Shown piece by piece: positions 17,705-26,129 of a stretch of DNA of 64,000 nucleotides (positions are counted from its first letter, which is position 1; each line of letters begins with the position of its first letter). Below the pieces are notes generated by a model. That model did not search any database. It saw only the letters and a list, made by a program, of their open reading frames with translations, and was not told where the DNA came from. A program made the translations under genes and the position numbers. Origin of the DNA: Anaerolineae bacterium (lineage in GTDB: Bacteria; Chloroflexota; Anaerolineae; Aggregatilineales; Aggregatilineaceae); NCBI GenBank assembly GCA_027494015.1, contig JAOSJP010000005.1:1-64000 (forward strand), read 5' to 3'.

Positions 17705-19267
17705 TCAACGCCGCCCGGCAGATGACGGCTCTGCCCCCTCGCCGTGCGTCCGCCGAATCCACATGGCGAGCAGCGTCAGGTTGCGAATCTCGCCGGCCAG
17801 CTCGCGCATCATGGCCAGGCTCACCTGGGGCTTGGCATACGACAGCGCCACGAAATCGGCGCGCGACAACGAGTAGACGGTCACCGCCTCCAGGCAGCTC
17901 ACGCGGGTGGAGTCCGGCATCCCATCCACCACGCCCAGCTTGCCGAAGACATCGCCGCGCACGTAGGCGGTCAGGATCGTCTCCACGCCGTCGTCGTCAA
18001 TGGCCGTCCACACCAGGCTGCCGGAGGCCACGATGTACAGCTTATCGCTCGGCACATCCGGCTCGATGACGACATCGCCCGCCGGAAAAGTGTGCTGGTT
18101 GAGCAGCAGGGCGACATCTTCCAGTTCATTGTCCCGCAATTCATAGAACAGCGGGTTCGGGTGCAGCAGCGCTTTGCGAGCTTCCACTTCGCTGTGCGGA
18201 AGGCGCGCGCGCTGCTCGTCCAGGTGCAGGATCAGCGCCAGCAGCGGCGTATCGGTCTGCACACGGGTGTTGATGCGCGCCCAGAGACGGCTCTCTTCGC
18301 TGGGCAGCACGGTGCGCAGCCAGATCAGCGTATACAGGCCCATCGAGCTGCGCAGCGCGCCCAACTGTTGCTCGGCGCGCGCGATCTCGCCGGCGAGGTA
18401 GCCGGATACATCGGAGCGCTGATTGACGGCGGCGCTGCGCAGCAGCATTCCCAGCCGCGCCTGAAGCGTCACATACTGCCGAATCTGGTCGGCGCGGTGG
18501 CGGTCAATCGCGCCCCGGTAGCGGGTGAGAATCTGGGCGATCTGCTGCGGATGGGCGGTCGCCGCCGCCTCGCCCGCGCCGGCCACCTCAGTCAGCTCTG
18601 CCAGGAGCGAGCGCCGTTCCAGGGCCAGCGAGCGCTGAATCAGCCACACGATCACCGCCGTGCCCGACAGCCCGATGATCAGGGCTGCCACCAACGCGGA
18701 CAGGCCCTCCGTATTCAGCACCAGCCGGTTGAAGGCGGCGTGCAGGAACATGGCCACGGCCACGCCCACTCCCACGCGCAGAAGCTGCGCGCGCCGCGTC
18801 AGGAACAGGCTGCTGCCCGCGGCAGTGCCCACCAGACCGGTTGTATAGGCGTGCATCAGGCTGACTGACAGCACGCGGCTGAGCGCAATGGGCACAGCGC
18901 GGTCGGGATTGCTGATCGCATAGTCGAGGTTCTCGGCCATGCCGAAGCCGGTGCCGATGGCGAAGCCGTAGGCTGTGCCGTCCACCGTGTAAGCCAGCGC
19001 CAGACGCGAGGCCAGCACGACGATCAGCAGCGCCTTGAGCAGCTCCTCGACCACTGGCGCGCTGAGCGTGGCCACCTGCTCGAAGTTGAGCACGTTCCAG
19101 GCCAGCAGCCGGTCGTGCAAGGCGCTGGCGACGATGAAGACCGCCACCCCCCAGGCCATCGCCAGCGCCATCATGCGCACCCGGCTCTGGGCATAAACCT
19201 CCAGCATCCAGATGCCGAGCATGAAGGCCAGTGGGATGAGGATGGAGATGGCGATGCTGAGAGTCAT
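17705..19267 (-). CDS. PrsW-family membrane protease fused to a cyclic-nucleotide-binding domain
   Basis: 520 residues. The N-terminal half has about eight membrane segments and the PrsW/CAAX-protease-like motifs: VVEELLKAL (Glu74, Glu75), GTGFGMAENLDYA (Glu112, Asn113), LMHAYTTGLVG and MFLHAAFNRL with conserved His. PrsW proteases carry out site-1 cleavage of anti-sigma factors in Bacillus. A helical stretch follows, then at about 375-500 a cNMP-binding/Crp-like domain (NQHTFPAGDVVIEPDVPSDK, YIVASGSLVW, VRGDVFGKLGVVDGMPDSTR), which in eukaryotic and bacterial relatives binds cAMP or cGMP. It follows the PlsC gene by 31 bases and is probably co-transcribed. No ribosome binding site is evident. 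Confidence 0.82.
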   Translation of the reverse strand: MTLSIAISILIPLAFMLGIWMLEVYAQSRVRMMALAMAWGVAVFIVASALHDRLLAWNVLNFEQVATLSAPVVEELLKALLIVVLASRLALAYTVDGTAYGFAIGTGFGMAENLDYAISNPDRAVPIALSRVLSVSLMHAYTTGLVGTAAGSSLFLTRRAQLLRVGVGVAVAMFLHAAFNRLVLNTEGLSALVAALIIGLSGTAVIVWLIQRSLALERRSLLAELTEVAGAGEAAATAHPQQIAQILTRYRGAIDRHRADQIRQYVTLQARLGMLLRSAAVNQRSDVSGYLAGEIARAEQQLGALRSSMGLYTLIWLRTVLPSEESRLWARINTRVQTDTPLLALILHLDEQRARLPHSEVEARKALLHPNPLFYELRDNELEDVALLLNQHTFPAGDVVIEPDVPSDKLYIVASGSLVWTAIDDDGVETILTAYVRGDVFGKLGVVDGMPDSTRVSCLEAVTVYSLSRADFVALSYAKPQVSLAMMRELAGEIRNLTLLAMWIRRTHGEGAEPSSAGRR

Positions 19268-19298
19268 AGGGGGTTACCGGGCCGCGCGACTGTGAATA

Positions 19299-20354
19299 TC
19301 ATGGGGAGGCTGCGCCCTGGCGCGGAGCGCGCTCAAGCACCTGCGGTTGAAACGCGACGCGGGCGCGCGCAGTCTCGGCGTCGTCCATCGCCGCGCTGAT
19401 GACCGCCAGGGCGGCCCGAATCTCGGCGGCTTTGGCCTCGCCGAGGCGGTATTCCAGATAACCGGCGAAATCACCTCCGTCGAAGGCGGCGGCCAGCGCG
19501 TCAGCGGCGCGCTGCATGACGCGCGGGCGCACGAAGCGCCCAGGATGGACGAACGGACGCACGGGCAATCGGGCGTTGCGGTGCAGCGGGCTGAACAGGT
19601 TGGGCTTGGCGACCAGCTCGGCCAGCGCGCTGAGCGAGATGTCGGTGGGCAGCGCCAATGAGTTCGGGCGGAACAGCAGCTCGCCGCGAAACTCCAGCCG
19701 CGCCTGCCGGTCGTAGTGCGCCTGGGTCGCGGGCGGCAGCATGGTGTAAATCTGGCGCATCAGGCTCACGGACGCCGCTTCCAGGTCTGCCTGGCGCTGC
19801 TGGCGGTCACGCGAGGCGGGGACGGGCGGCAGCGCCAGGCCGATGGTCACCGTGACGCGCGGAAAGCGCAGCAGGAACATGCGCCGCCAGACCTGGTAGG
19901 TGCCGCCGAAGGCCATTGGCACGATGCGCGCGCCCGCCGCCTGCGACAGGTACGCCGCGCCGGACTTGACCTCATCAATCGGCTTTTCCCAGGTTCCGCC
20001 CTCCGGAAAGATGCCCAGCCGACCGCCGTTCTGCAGATGGGCCAGCATCCGCTTCAGCCCCTCGCGGTCTACCGCACCGCGCTTCATCAGAATCAGCCCG
20101 GCGTGGCGCACTACCCAGTTGGCTGGCCACAGCAAGGGGAAATCGCCCGGCCCGACAAACACCGTATCGCGCGGGAGCAGCACAAAAAGCAGCAGCGAAT
20201 CAAAGGTCGAGGCGTGGTTGGCCGCGTAAATCACCGGGCCGGGCACGTCCAGGTGCTCGCGCCCGGTGACAGTCGGGCGCACCAGCAGCCGGAGCAGCAG
20301 CCAGCCAGCGGCACGCATCACCCAGCGGACGGTACGGGTGCGTCGGTCGAACAT
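19299..20354 (-). CDS. plsC: 1-acylglycerol-3-phosphate acyltransferase-like protein (PlsC family)
   Basis: Transfers an acyl chain to lysophosphatidate or a related acceptor in phospholipid synthesis. The HX4D motif is NHASTFD (His47, Asp52), followed by LMKRGAVDREGLKRML and the substrate motif FPEGGTWEKP near residue 120, then ARIVPMAFGGTYQ. At 351 residues it is about 100 longer than minimal PlsC, with a C-terminal extension (after about 240) rich in Ala and Arg that I do not recognise. GAGGG precedes the ATG. First gene of a two-gene unit with the PrsW-like protease. Confidence 0.88.
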   Translation of the reverse strand: MFDRRTRTVRWVMRAAGWLLLRLLVRPTVTGREHLDVPGPVIYAANHASTFDSLLLFVLLPRDTVFVGPGDFPLLWPANWVVRHAGLILMKRGAVDREGLKRMLAHLQNGGRLGIFPEGGTWEKPIDEVKSGAAYLSQAAGARIVPMAFGGTYQVWRRMFLLRFPRVTVTIGLALPPVPASRDRQQRQADLEAASVSLMRQIYTMLPPATQAHYDRQARLEFRGELLFRPNSLALPTDISLSALAELVAKPNLFSPLHRNARLPVRPFVHPGRFVRPRVMQRAADALAAAFDGGDFAGYLEYRLGEAKAAEIRAALAVISAAMDDAETARARVAFQPQVLERAPRQGAASP

Positions 20355-20448
20355 GGTTTTCCCTCGCTGGTTCGATGACCGGCCTGAGTCTAGCGTTACC
20401 TCAGACGGGTAGCAAGTAGCCCTTGCTCGCAGTGCGCACCCTGGTTGA

Positions 20449-20640
20449 CCTCACCCCCGCTCGGCGCTGACGCGCCTCGCCGCCCCCTCTCCGTCAACGG
20501 AGAGGGGGCAAGCCGAGCGCAGCGAGGCTGGGGGTGAGGTAGAACAACACGCACGTTTGAAGCGATTGCCCTGTCGGAAGTCTCTTTCTGCGCGCCAGCG
20601 CCGAGCGGGGGCGAGGTAAACCAGGGCGCGGCAAATTGCC
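20449..20640. repeat. Repeat island: family A copy A3 plus a partial second copy
   Basis: Full family A element at 20449-20540, followed by the tag GCACGTTTGAAGCGATTGCC also seen at 32010, 32205 and 60915. A partial family A right half lies at about 20590-20630 (CGCCAGCGCCGAGCGGGGGC). It occupies most of the gene-free stretch 20355-20757. Confidence 0.8.
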
Positions 20641-20757
20641 TGACAGGTTTTGCTCACACTCCCCTGCACATGCGTGCTGCGGACTTAGGCGCTTCGCGTT
20701 ACAATCGGGCGCGCAACACCGCCAACCATCGTTGTTAGGCCCAGGGAGGAAAAGCGC

Positions 20758-21045
20758 GTGCAGGACGACATTCGCACCACGCAGGAAATCTTCGGGGACT
20801 TGTTCGGCGGGCTGGCCAGCCTGGGCGCGCGCGGCGTAGATGGGTTTGTGATCGCCAAGGCGCTCGCCCGGCTGCTCATCCAGCAGGGCATCATCCAAAA
20901 AGAGACGTTCATTGCCACGATGCGCGAAGTGGCCCACGAAGAGTTAGAAGAATCGGAGGAGATCACAAACTTCCTTAGCGAGACTTTTGCCGAGATTCTC
21001 GACCAGCTCGCAGTGCGGGCCGAAAAGTCAAGAAGCGGACAGTAA
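20758..21045 (+). CDS. Small helical protein of unknown function
   Basis: 95 residues from a GTG start with AGGGAGGA upstream. It is predicted all-helical with acidic clusters (VAHEELEESEEITNFLSETF) and has no Cys or membrane segment. It is monocistronic, followed by a strong hairpin at 21105. Family not recognised; confidence in coding rests on the ribosome binding site, helical composition and the terminator. Confidence 0.6.
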   Translation: MQDDIRTTQEIFGDLFGGLASLGARGVDGFVIAKALARLLIQQGIIQKETFIATMREVAHEELEESEEITNFLSETFAEILDQLAVRAEKSRSGQ

Positions 21046-21104
21046 ACCAGTCAGTTTTTCGCGCAGCGCTGGCCCGCTGTTCGCTCCAATTCAGCGGAAA
21101 GTGC

Positions 21105-21134
21105 AGCGGGGGGGCCAGGGCTGGCTCCCCCGCT
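21105..21134. terminator. Bidirectional hairpin between convergent genes
   Basis: AGCGGGGG pairs with CCCCCGCT around an inner pairing GCCAGGGCTGGC. It lies between the stop of the small helical gene and the stop of the opposing secreted repeat protein. No long T tract follows on either strand, so efficiency is uncertain. Confidence 0.5.
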
Positions 21135-21169
21135 TGGTTGGTGCGGCGGTCTGTGCAGCGTTCTTCGCG

Positions 21170-22624
21170 CTAGTGGAGCGCGCCCGATTGAGTCAGCAGT
21201 TCTCTGACAGCGGGACGAGCGCGCTGCAACGACGCACGACCAGGCAGCGGCTGATCTCCGCACGTGCCTGCGAATGTCCCTAGCTGCGAGCATTTCTCCG
21301 GGTTGTCCGAAGCCCCAAACCCGCGCAGGTAGAGCGTACCCCCTTCGATCTCGATGGCGCGCCCCGGCAACCCGGCAAATCCACCAACGGACGAAGTGGT
21401 TCCGGCAGGTGGGGGTGGCGTGCCAGCGGTCAGCGTCAGCGAGTACGGGCCGGCGGTAGTCCCCGCATCAATGCCGCTGCGCGTGGCGAGGATCAGGTAA
21501 GAGCCGCTCTCCGGCAAGCGAATGGAGATCTGGGCATCCAGGCCACCGGCGCTGTCGTCATCCTCGGCGATGACGGTGTCGCTGGGATCGAGAATGCCCA
21601 GGTACGAGTCCAGCCCGCCGCCGCCAGTCATGGTGATCGTGATCTGCTCGTTGGCGGTGCCTATGTATTCGTAGATATGGAAGTAGCTGTCAGCGGCGAT
21701 CGTGCCCTTCATGGGGGTATCCACGCTGATCGCGCCCATGTAAACCATGCCAGGCGGAAGCTGTTCCTCGGGGGTTGGCTCCTCCACCACAGCGGTTTGC
21801 TCCGGGATGCCCGCGATGAGCACGTAGTCACCGCTGGTCGTCCCAGTCTCCAGCCCAGCGCGGGTCGCCAGGATGAGGTATGTGCCTGTCTGCGAAATGG
21901 TCAGGTCCAGGAAGGAGTCATACTGACCGCCTTCCACCTGCGGGCCGCTGTCGTCGTCTTCGGCCAGGACCTCGCCATCTTCGGTGCCGAAGCCCAGGTA
22001 AGGATCGAGCGTGCTCTGGTCCGCGGCGAACATCGCCACCACCAGGTTGGTGCCGGCCTGCAATTCCACCGTGTAAATGTGAGCGTAGGCGCTGCTGGTG
22101 ATCGTGCCACCGATCGCCTCTCCCAGGGTCAGGTCGCCCATGAGGAAGATGCCGGGGCTGACCTCCTGCGGGCCGGTCGTGGTGGTGGTCGTCGTGGACA
22201 CGTTGACCGGGCCGCCGCTGCCAGCCAGCGAGAGCGTATACCCGCCCGCCGAGGTCCCGGTGTCGAGATCGTAGCGGGTGGCAACGATGATGTACTCGCC
22301 CGACTCCGGCAACGCCACATTGAGATAGGCGTTGGAGTTGCCCCCGCTGTCGTCATCCTCAGCGATGATCTGTTCCGTGGGAGAGTAGATCAGACCCAAA
22401 TAGGGATCGAGCGCGCCGTCGCCCTCCATCAGAATCTGGACACGATCACCCTTTGTCCCCGTGAACGTCCACAGCTCGAAATAGGTCTTGCTGCTGATGG
22501 CACCCGATACGACTTCCCCATAAGCGATGGCACCTCCGGCTGCGGCGGCGTGTGGCAGTGCGGGCACGGCCAGCGTGACTACGATGGCGATCATCAGCCA
22601 ACGGACAAAACGTTGTGCCAACAT
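21170..22624 (-). CDS. Secreted protein with three pre-peptidase-C-terminal-like repeats
   Basis: 484 residues from ATG 22624, chosen because GGGAGG lies just before it; an earlier in-frame start lacks this. A signal peptide (VRWLMIAIVVTLAVPALPHA) is followed by three tandem domains of about 120 residues. Each has a GxISxxxYxxxYxF-type opening, a turn rich in acid (AEDDDSGG, AEDDDSGPQ, AEDDDSAGG), a LPESGxYxIxATR strand and a GTTxGxYxLxL close. This is the PPC beta-sandwich layout found on exported proteases and adhesins. Linkers are Thr-rich and Pro/Glu-rich. The C-terminus (EKCSQLGTFAGTCG) has two Cys that could form a disulfide. No catalytic domain is attached. Confidence 0.75.
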   Translation of the reverse strand: MLAQRFVRWLMIAIVVTLAVPALPHAAAAGGAIAYGEVVSGAISSKTYFELWTFTGTKGDRVQILMEGDGALDPYLGLIYSPTEQIIAEDDDSGGNSNAYLNVALPESGEYIIVATRYDLDTGTSAGGYTLSLAGSGGPVNVSTTTTTTTGPQEVSPGIFLMGDLTLGEAIGGTITSSAYAHIYTVELQAGTNLVVAMFAADQSTLDPYLGFGTEDGEVLAEDDDSGPQVEGGQYDSFLDLTISQTGTYLILATRAGLETGTTSGDYVLIAGIPEQTAVVEEPTPEEQLPPGMVYMGAISVDTPMKGTIAADSYFHIYEYIGTANEQITITMTGGGGLDSYLGILDPSDTVIAEDDDSAGGLDAQISIRLPESGSYLILATRSGIDAGTTAGPYSLTLTAGTPPPPAGTTSSVGGFAGLPGRAIEIEGGTLYLRGFGASDNPEKCSQLGTFAGTCGDQPLPGRASLQRARPAVRELLTQSGALH

Positions 22625-22859
22625 GATGGTTTTCCTCCCAAGCAGTATGTCTCGCAGAGCGGCCATCCGTGGGGTGGCATCAGCGAGCACTCACGTTCTC
22701 ATTATGGAACACTTAGCAGAGCCATGCAATACATGGTCAGTAAATAATCCATAAAGATGTCGTTGCAGCCGGCGCGCCAGCACGCCGGCTCCGGCGCAAG
22801 CCTGAGCCTTGACAGCGACCGCGCCGTCCAGTATCCTGTACAAGAACAGCTTGGTTAAT

Positions 22860-23137
22860 TCCCAACGCGTTGACCGGGACGAGTACTGACCCATCCCCGG
22901 TTCCAGGGAGGGCGGATCGCCGACTGCAAGTCCGCTCATCCGGCCGGCCAGGAAAACCCCCCGCGAGCGCGTCGCCCAACGGCGCTTGGTGCGCCCAGTA
23001 AGCGATGCCGGTTGGCCCCGTTAGCAGCCGCCATGAGGACAGCGCGCCGCTTTTTGCCGCGCCCTGTCGAACTTGGGTGGAACCGCGTGGATGATCGTGA
23101 CCCTCGCCCCAACTTTGGGCGGGGGTCTTCATTTTTG
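22860..23137 (+). promoter_or_regulatory. T-box riboswitch, probably tRNA-Thr specific
   Basis: The leader has the Stem I base GGGACGAGTACTG at 22876-22888, a distal part CCAGGGAGGGCGG...GACTGCAAGTCCGC, and the T-box itself, TTGGGTGGAACCGCG at 23073-23087, which pairs with the free tRNA acceptor end in the antiterminator. A terminator hairpin follows at 23099-23127. The segment GGAAAACCCC at 22951-22960 sits where the specifier loop is expected and contains ACC (22956-22958), a Thr codon, fitting thrS downstream. Uncharged tRNA-Thr should favour readthrough. Found by the T-box core and layout; the fold was not computed. Confidence 0.85.
23099..23136 (+). terminator. T-box intrinsic terminator
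   Basis: GACCCTCGCCCCAA pairs with TTGGGCGGGGGTC, followed by TTCATTTTT. It is the alternative partner of the antiterminator that contains the T-box at 23073-23087. Confidence 0.8.
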
Positions 23138-23201
23138 GGGTGTTATCGGTGTAGTATGGTGATATGAGTCTGTGCCGCATGAGACAGCAAGGATCAGCGC
23201 C

Positions 23202-23549
23202 GTGTTTGTTAAACGAGTGTGGATTGAGCCTGAGCCGAGGATCGGATTCGACCCGATCAGCGACAGCGCGGACGTTCTGGTGGAGATGGAAGACAACAAG
23301 CTGTGGCAGGCCCACTTCGTCACCCTGCAACATCTCCAGCAGGAAATGCAGCTCAGCCTGGATGTCGCCCGCCAGCACAACGGTGCGCTGGCCCCGACCC
23401 AATTCCTGGCCCTGGAGACGCCCCACATCATCGTCGAGAAGCTGACGCCGGAGATCATCGAAGACGTGGTGGACAACCTGATGGCGCTCGGCGTGTTCGA
23501 GAGCGTCTTCGTTGAGTTCGCCAGCGAGGCCGGGCCGCTGCCCGGCTGA
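23202..23549 (+). CDS. Unknown protein, first gene after the T-box
   Basis: About 115 residues from GTG 23202, which has AAGGA eight bases upstream; GTG 23172 is an alternative. The N-terminus (VKRVWIEPEPRIGFDPISD) is beta-like and the rest helical (WQAHFVTLQHLQQEMQLSLD, TPEIIEDVVDNLMALGVFES). No signal peptide, Cys pair or membrane segment is seen and no family recognised. It lies 65 bases after the T-box terminator and 266 bases before thrS on the same strand, so it should be controlled by tRNA-Thr charging together with thrS. That suggests a link to threonine or translation, but this is inference from position only. Confidence 0.65.
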   Translation: MFVKRVWIEPEPRIGFDPISDSADVLVEMEDNKLWQAHFVTLQHLQQEMQLSLDVARQHNGALAPTQFLALETPHIIVEKLTPEIIEDVVDNLMALGVFESVFVEFASEAGPLPG

Positions 23550-23561
23550 AAGGAGCGTTGC

Positions 23562-23618
23562 ATGGCCGATCTCCCCACTGACACTCGAATGCGCACGATT
23601 GCCGGGCGACCTAGGTAG
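23562..23618 (+). CDS. Possible 18-residue peptide between the unknown gene and thrS
   Basis: ATG with AAGGAG seven bases upstream encodes MADLPTDTRMRTIAGRPR and then stops. It sits 12 bases after the preceding gene. It may be a leader peptide, the start of a decayed gene, or chance; the following 200 bases hold no other clear feature. Confidence 0.25.
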   Translation: MADLPTDTRMRTIAGRPR

Positions 23619-23815
23619 GGGCCTTCTGCGCTGATCCCTGCCGGGCGTGCCGCACCGACGCCGGCAGCGGGGGGCAGCGCAGAGCATCCCTGCTCGTCCC
23701 CACGTGCCTCATCATCTCAGATGTGCCTGGTGCTGCCGGGCGCGCCGCGCCAGCCTTGACGCGCGCACCTGCCCGCAGCCGCAACGCAAGCTGACAGGAG
23801 AAGACCGACAAGCTC

Positions 23816-25615
23816 ATGGAACGCTATCAGGACAGCAAGCTCTACCGCATCCGCCACTCGACGGCGCACGTCATGGCCCAGGCTGTGCTGGAGAAATTTC
23901 CCCAGGCCAAGATCGCCATCGGCCCGCCCATCGAAGACGGCTTCTACTACGACTTCGATCTGCCGCGCCCGCTGACCGACGAAGACCTGGTCGAGATCGA
24001 AGCGCGGATGCGCGCCATCATCCGCGAAGGGCACGACTTCGTGCGCAAGGAGGTCAGCGCCAGCGAGGCGCGCGCCCTGTTCCACGACCAGCCGTACAAG
24101 ATCGAGCTGATTGACGGGCTGGAGCGCGGCGGCGTGGACGAGTACGGCGAGAAGACCAGCGAAGCAGTGGTGATCAGCACCTACACGCAGGATTCGTTCG
24201 AAGACCTGTGCCGGGGGCCGCACGTGGCCAACACGCGCGAGATCAACCCCGACGCGCTGAGCATCACCTTCAAGGCCCCGGCGGGCGCGTACTGGCGCGG
24301 CGACGAGAACCGCGAGATGCTCACCCGCATCTACGGCACGGCCTGGGAGACGACCGGGCAGCTTGAGGAGTACCTGGCGCTGCTCGAAGAAGCCCGCAAG
24401 CGCGATCACCGCGTGCTCGGCCAGCAGCTTGGCCTGTTCACCTTCAGCCAACTGGTGGGCAAGGGCCTGCCGCTGTGGAAGCCCAACGGCGCGATCCTGC
24501 GCGACCTGCTGGAGCGCTTCCTGCGCGAGGTGCAGATCGAGCGCGGCTATGAGCCGGTCATCACGCCGCACATCGCGCGCGTGGCGCTCTACGAGAAAAG
24601 CGGGCACTACCCGTACTACAAGGACAGCCAGTATTCGCCCTTTGAGGTGGAGGGCGACCTGTTCATGCTCAAGCCGATGAACTGCCCGCACCACATCCAC
24701 GTCTACAAGGACGACCTGCACTCGTACCGCGACCTGCCGGTGCGCATGGCCGAGTTCGGCACGGTCTACCGCTACGAGAAGTCGGGCGAGCTGCACGGCC
24801 TGACCCGCGTGCGCGGCTTCACCCAGGACGACGCGCACATCTTCTGCACGCCGGAGCAGCTTGAAGACGAGTTCCTGGGCGTGGTGGACCTGGTGGAGTT
24901 CATCTTCCGCAGCCTGGGGCTGACCGACTACCGGGCGCGGGTGGGCGTCCGCGACCCGCAGAGCGACAAATACGTGGGCGGCGACGCCGTCTGGGAGCAG
25001 GCGACCCAGGCGATCATCGCGGCGGCGACCAGGCGAGGGCTGGACTTCACGGTGGAAGAAGGCGAGGCGGCCTTCTACGGCCCCAAGCTGGACTTCATCG
25101 TCCGCGACGCGCTCAAGCGCGAATGGCAGATCAGCACCGTGCAGGTGGACTACAACCTGCCGGCGCGCTTCGAGCTGGAGTACGTCGGCGAGGACAACGA
25201 GCGCCACCAGCCGATCATGATCCACCGCGCCCTGTACGGCAGCATGGAGCGCTTCGTCGCCGTGCTGATCGAGCACTACGCGGGCGCGTTCCCGGCGTGG
25301 CTGGCCCCGGTGCAGGTCGCGCTGATCCCGGTGGCCGACCGGCACATCGCCTACGCGCAGGACGTGGCGAACATCCTGCACGGCAAGGGGCTGCGCGTGC
25401 AGGTGGACGACTCCAACGGGCGCGTGGGCGGCAAGATACGCGCGGCGACGCAGCAGAAGATCCCCTGGATGCTGGTCGTCGGCGACCGCGACGCGGCGTC
25501 GAGCACGGTCAGCGTGCGCCTGCGCTCCGGCGAAGACCTGGGCGCGCAGCCGGTGCTGGCCTTCGCCGACCTGGCGACGCGCCTCGTGGAGAGCAAGGCG
25601 CTGGTGCTGGCGTAG
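23816..25615 (+). CDS. thrS: Threonyl-tRNA synthetase lacking the TGS domain
   Basis: Charges tRNA-Thr. 599 residues, starting directly at the N2 editing-domain region (RIRHSTAHVMAQAVLEKFP, IGPPIEDGFYYDFDLPRPL) without the roughly 60-residue TGS domain most bacterial enzymes carry. The class II core follows: GKGLPLWKPNGAILRDLLER (motif 1), MLKPMNCPHHIHVYK with zinc ligand Cys, RVRGFTQDDAHIFC (motif 2), and HRALYGSMERFVAVLIEHYAG (motif 3). A C-terminal anticodon-binding domain begins near PVQVALIPVADRH. An in-frame stop a few codons before the ATG rules out a longer N-terminus. Expression is predicted to be under the T-box at 22860. A strong terminator follows. Confidence 0.96.
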   Translation: MERYQDSKLYRIRHSTAHVMAQAVLEKFPQAKIAIGPPIEDGFYYDFDLPRPLTDEDLVEIEARMRAIIREGHDFVRKEVSASEARALFHDQPYKIELIDGLERGGVDEYGEKTSEAVVISTYTQDSFEDLCRGPHVANTREINPDALSITFKAPAGAYWRGDENREMLTRIYGTAWETTGQLEEYLALLEEARKRDHRVLGQQLGLFTFSQLVGKGLPLWKPNGAILRDLLERFLREVQIERGYEPVITPHIARVALYEKSGHYPYYKDSQYSPFEVEGDLFMLKPMNCPHHIHVYKDDLHSYRDLPVRMAEFGTVYRYEKSGELHGLTRVRGFTQDDAHIFCTPEQLEDEFLGVVDLVEFIFRSLGLTDYRARVGVRDPQSDKYVGGDAVWEQATQAIIAAATRRGLDFTVEEGEAAFYGPKLDFIVRDALKREWQISTVQVDYNLPARFELEYVGEDNERHQPIMIHRALYGSMERFVAVLIEHYAGAFPAWLAPVQVALIPVADRHIAYAQDVANILHGKGLRVQVDDSNGRVGGKIRAATQQKIPWMLVVGDRDAASSTVSVRLRSGEDLGAQPVLAFADLATRLVESKALVLA

Positions 25616-25641
25616 GCTGGACGGCAGTCGGCGGCAACAAC

Positions 25642-25685
25642 ACCGCCCCCGCGCAGAGCGAGTCTGTGCGGGGGCGGTTTGTGTG
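25642..25685 (+). terminator. thrS terminator
   Basis: ACCGCCCCCGCGCAGA pairs with TCTGTGCGGGGGCGGT across a short GCGAG loop, followed by TTGTGTG. It lies 27 bases after the thrS stop. Confidence 0.8.
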
Positions 25686-25719
25686 AAAAACCCCCTTGAT
25701 TTATCGCCTGTCTTCTGCC

Positions 25720-25770
25720 ACAATACGTATTGTTATGTAATGATGCGTATCATTGATCATTGATGCGCAG
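25720..25770. promoter_or_regulatory. Probable operator of the phd/PIN operon
   Basis: A perfect 14-base palindrome, ACAATACGTATTGT (25720-25733), is followed by ATGATGCGTATCATTGATC and CATTGATGCG, which repeat the ATCATTGAT unit. Phd-type antitoxins repress their own operon by binding such palindromes, and this AT-rich stretch ends 20 bases before the antitoxin gene. Confidence 0.55.
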
Positions 25771-25790
25771 ACCGGTGAGGAGAGAGCACC

Positions 25791-26129
25791 ATGCCTATCC
25801 AACGATCAACACCAGTTGCCATCCCCGCCACCACCGCTCACCGCCAGTTCGGCGACCTGCTGCGCCGCGCCTTTTCGGGCAAGGAGCATTTCATTGTCGA
25901 GAAGGACGGCCTGCCGGTGGTGGCTATCCTATCCATGTCTGAATATGAGGACCTGATGCAAGAACGTGAGCGTCACCAGGAACGGCTCAAGCGCTTTCGG
26001 GAGGCAGCCCGCGCCATAGGCGAAGCCTACGAACAGCATGGTCTGAGCGAGGACGAGGCTCTGGCCGAGTTGGAGAAGACCCGCGAGCAGGTCTACCGGG
26101 AACGCTATGGCGACGCCCCGGCGGAGTGA
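25791..26129 (+). CDS. Phd/YefM-family antitoxin
   Basis: 112 residues. The N-terminal Phd fold is clear: IPATTAHRQFGDLLRRAFSG, then EHFIVEKDGLPVVAILSMSEYEDLM, the dimer and DNA-binding part. The acidic, helical C-terminus (LSEDEALAELEKTREQVYRE) should neutralise the toxin encoded next. GGAGAGAG lies before the ATG. It overlaps the toxin gene by 23 bases if that starts at 26107. Confidence 0.88.
   Translation: MPIQRSTPVAIPATTAHRQFGDLLRRAFSGKEHFIVEKDGLPVVAILSMSEYEDLMQERERHQERLKRFREAARAIGEAYEQHGLSEDEALAELEKTREQVYRERYGDAPAE

Noticed and set aside
23717..25723. Long open frame antisense to thrS
   Set aside because: The plus strand encodes an unambiguous threonyl-tRNA synthetase; the antisense product has only compositional features.
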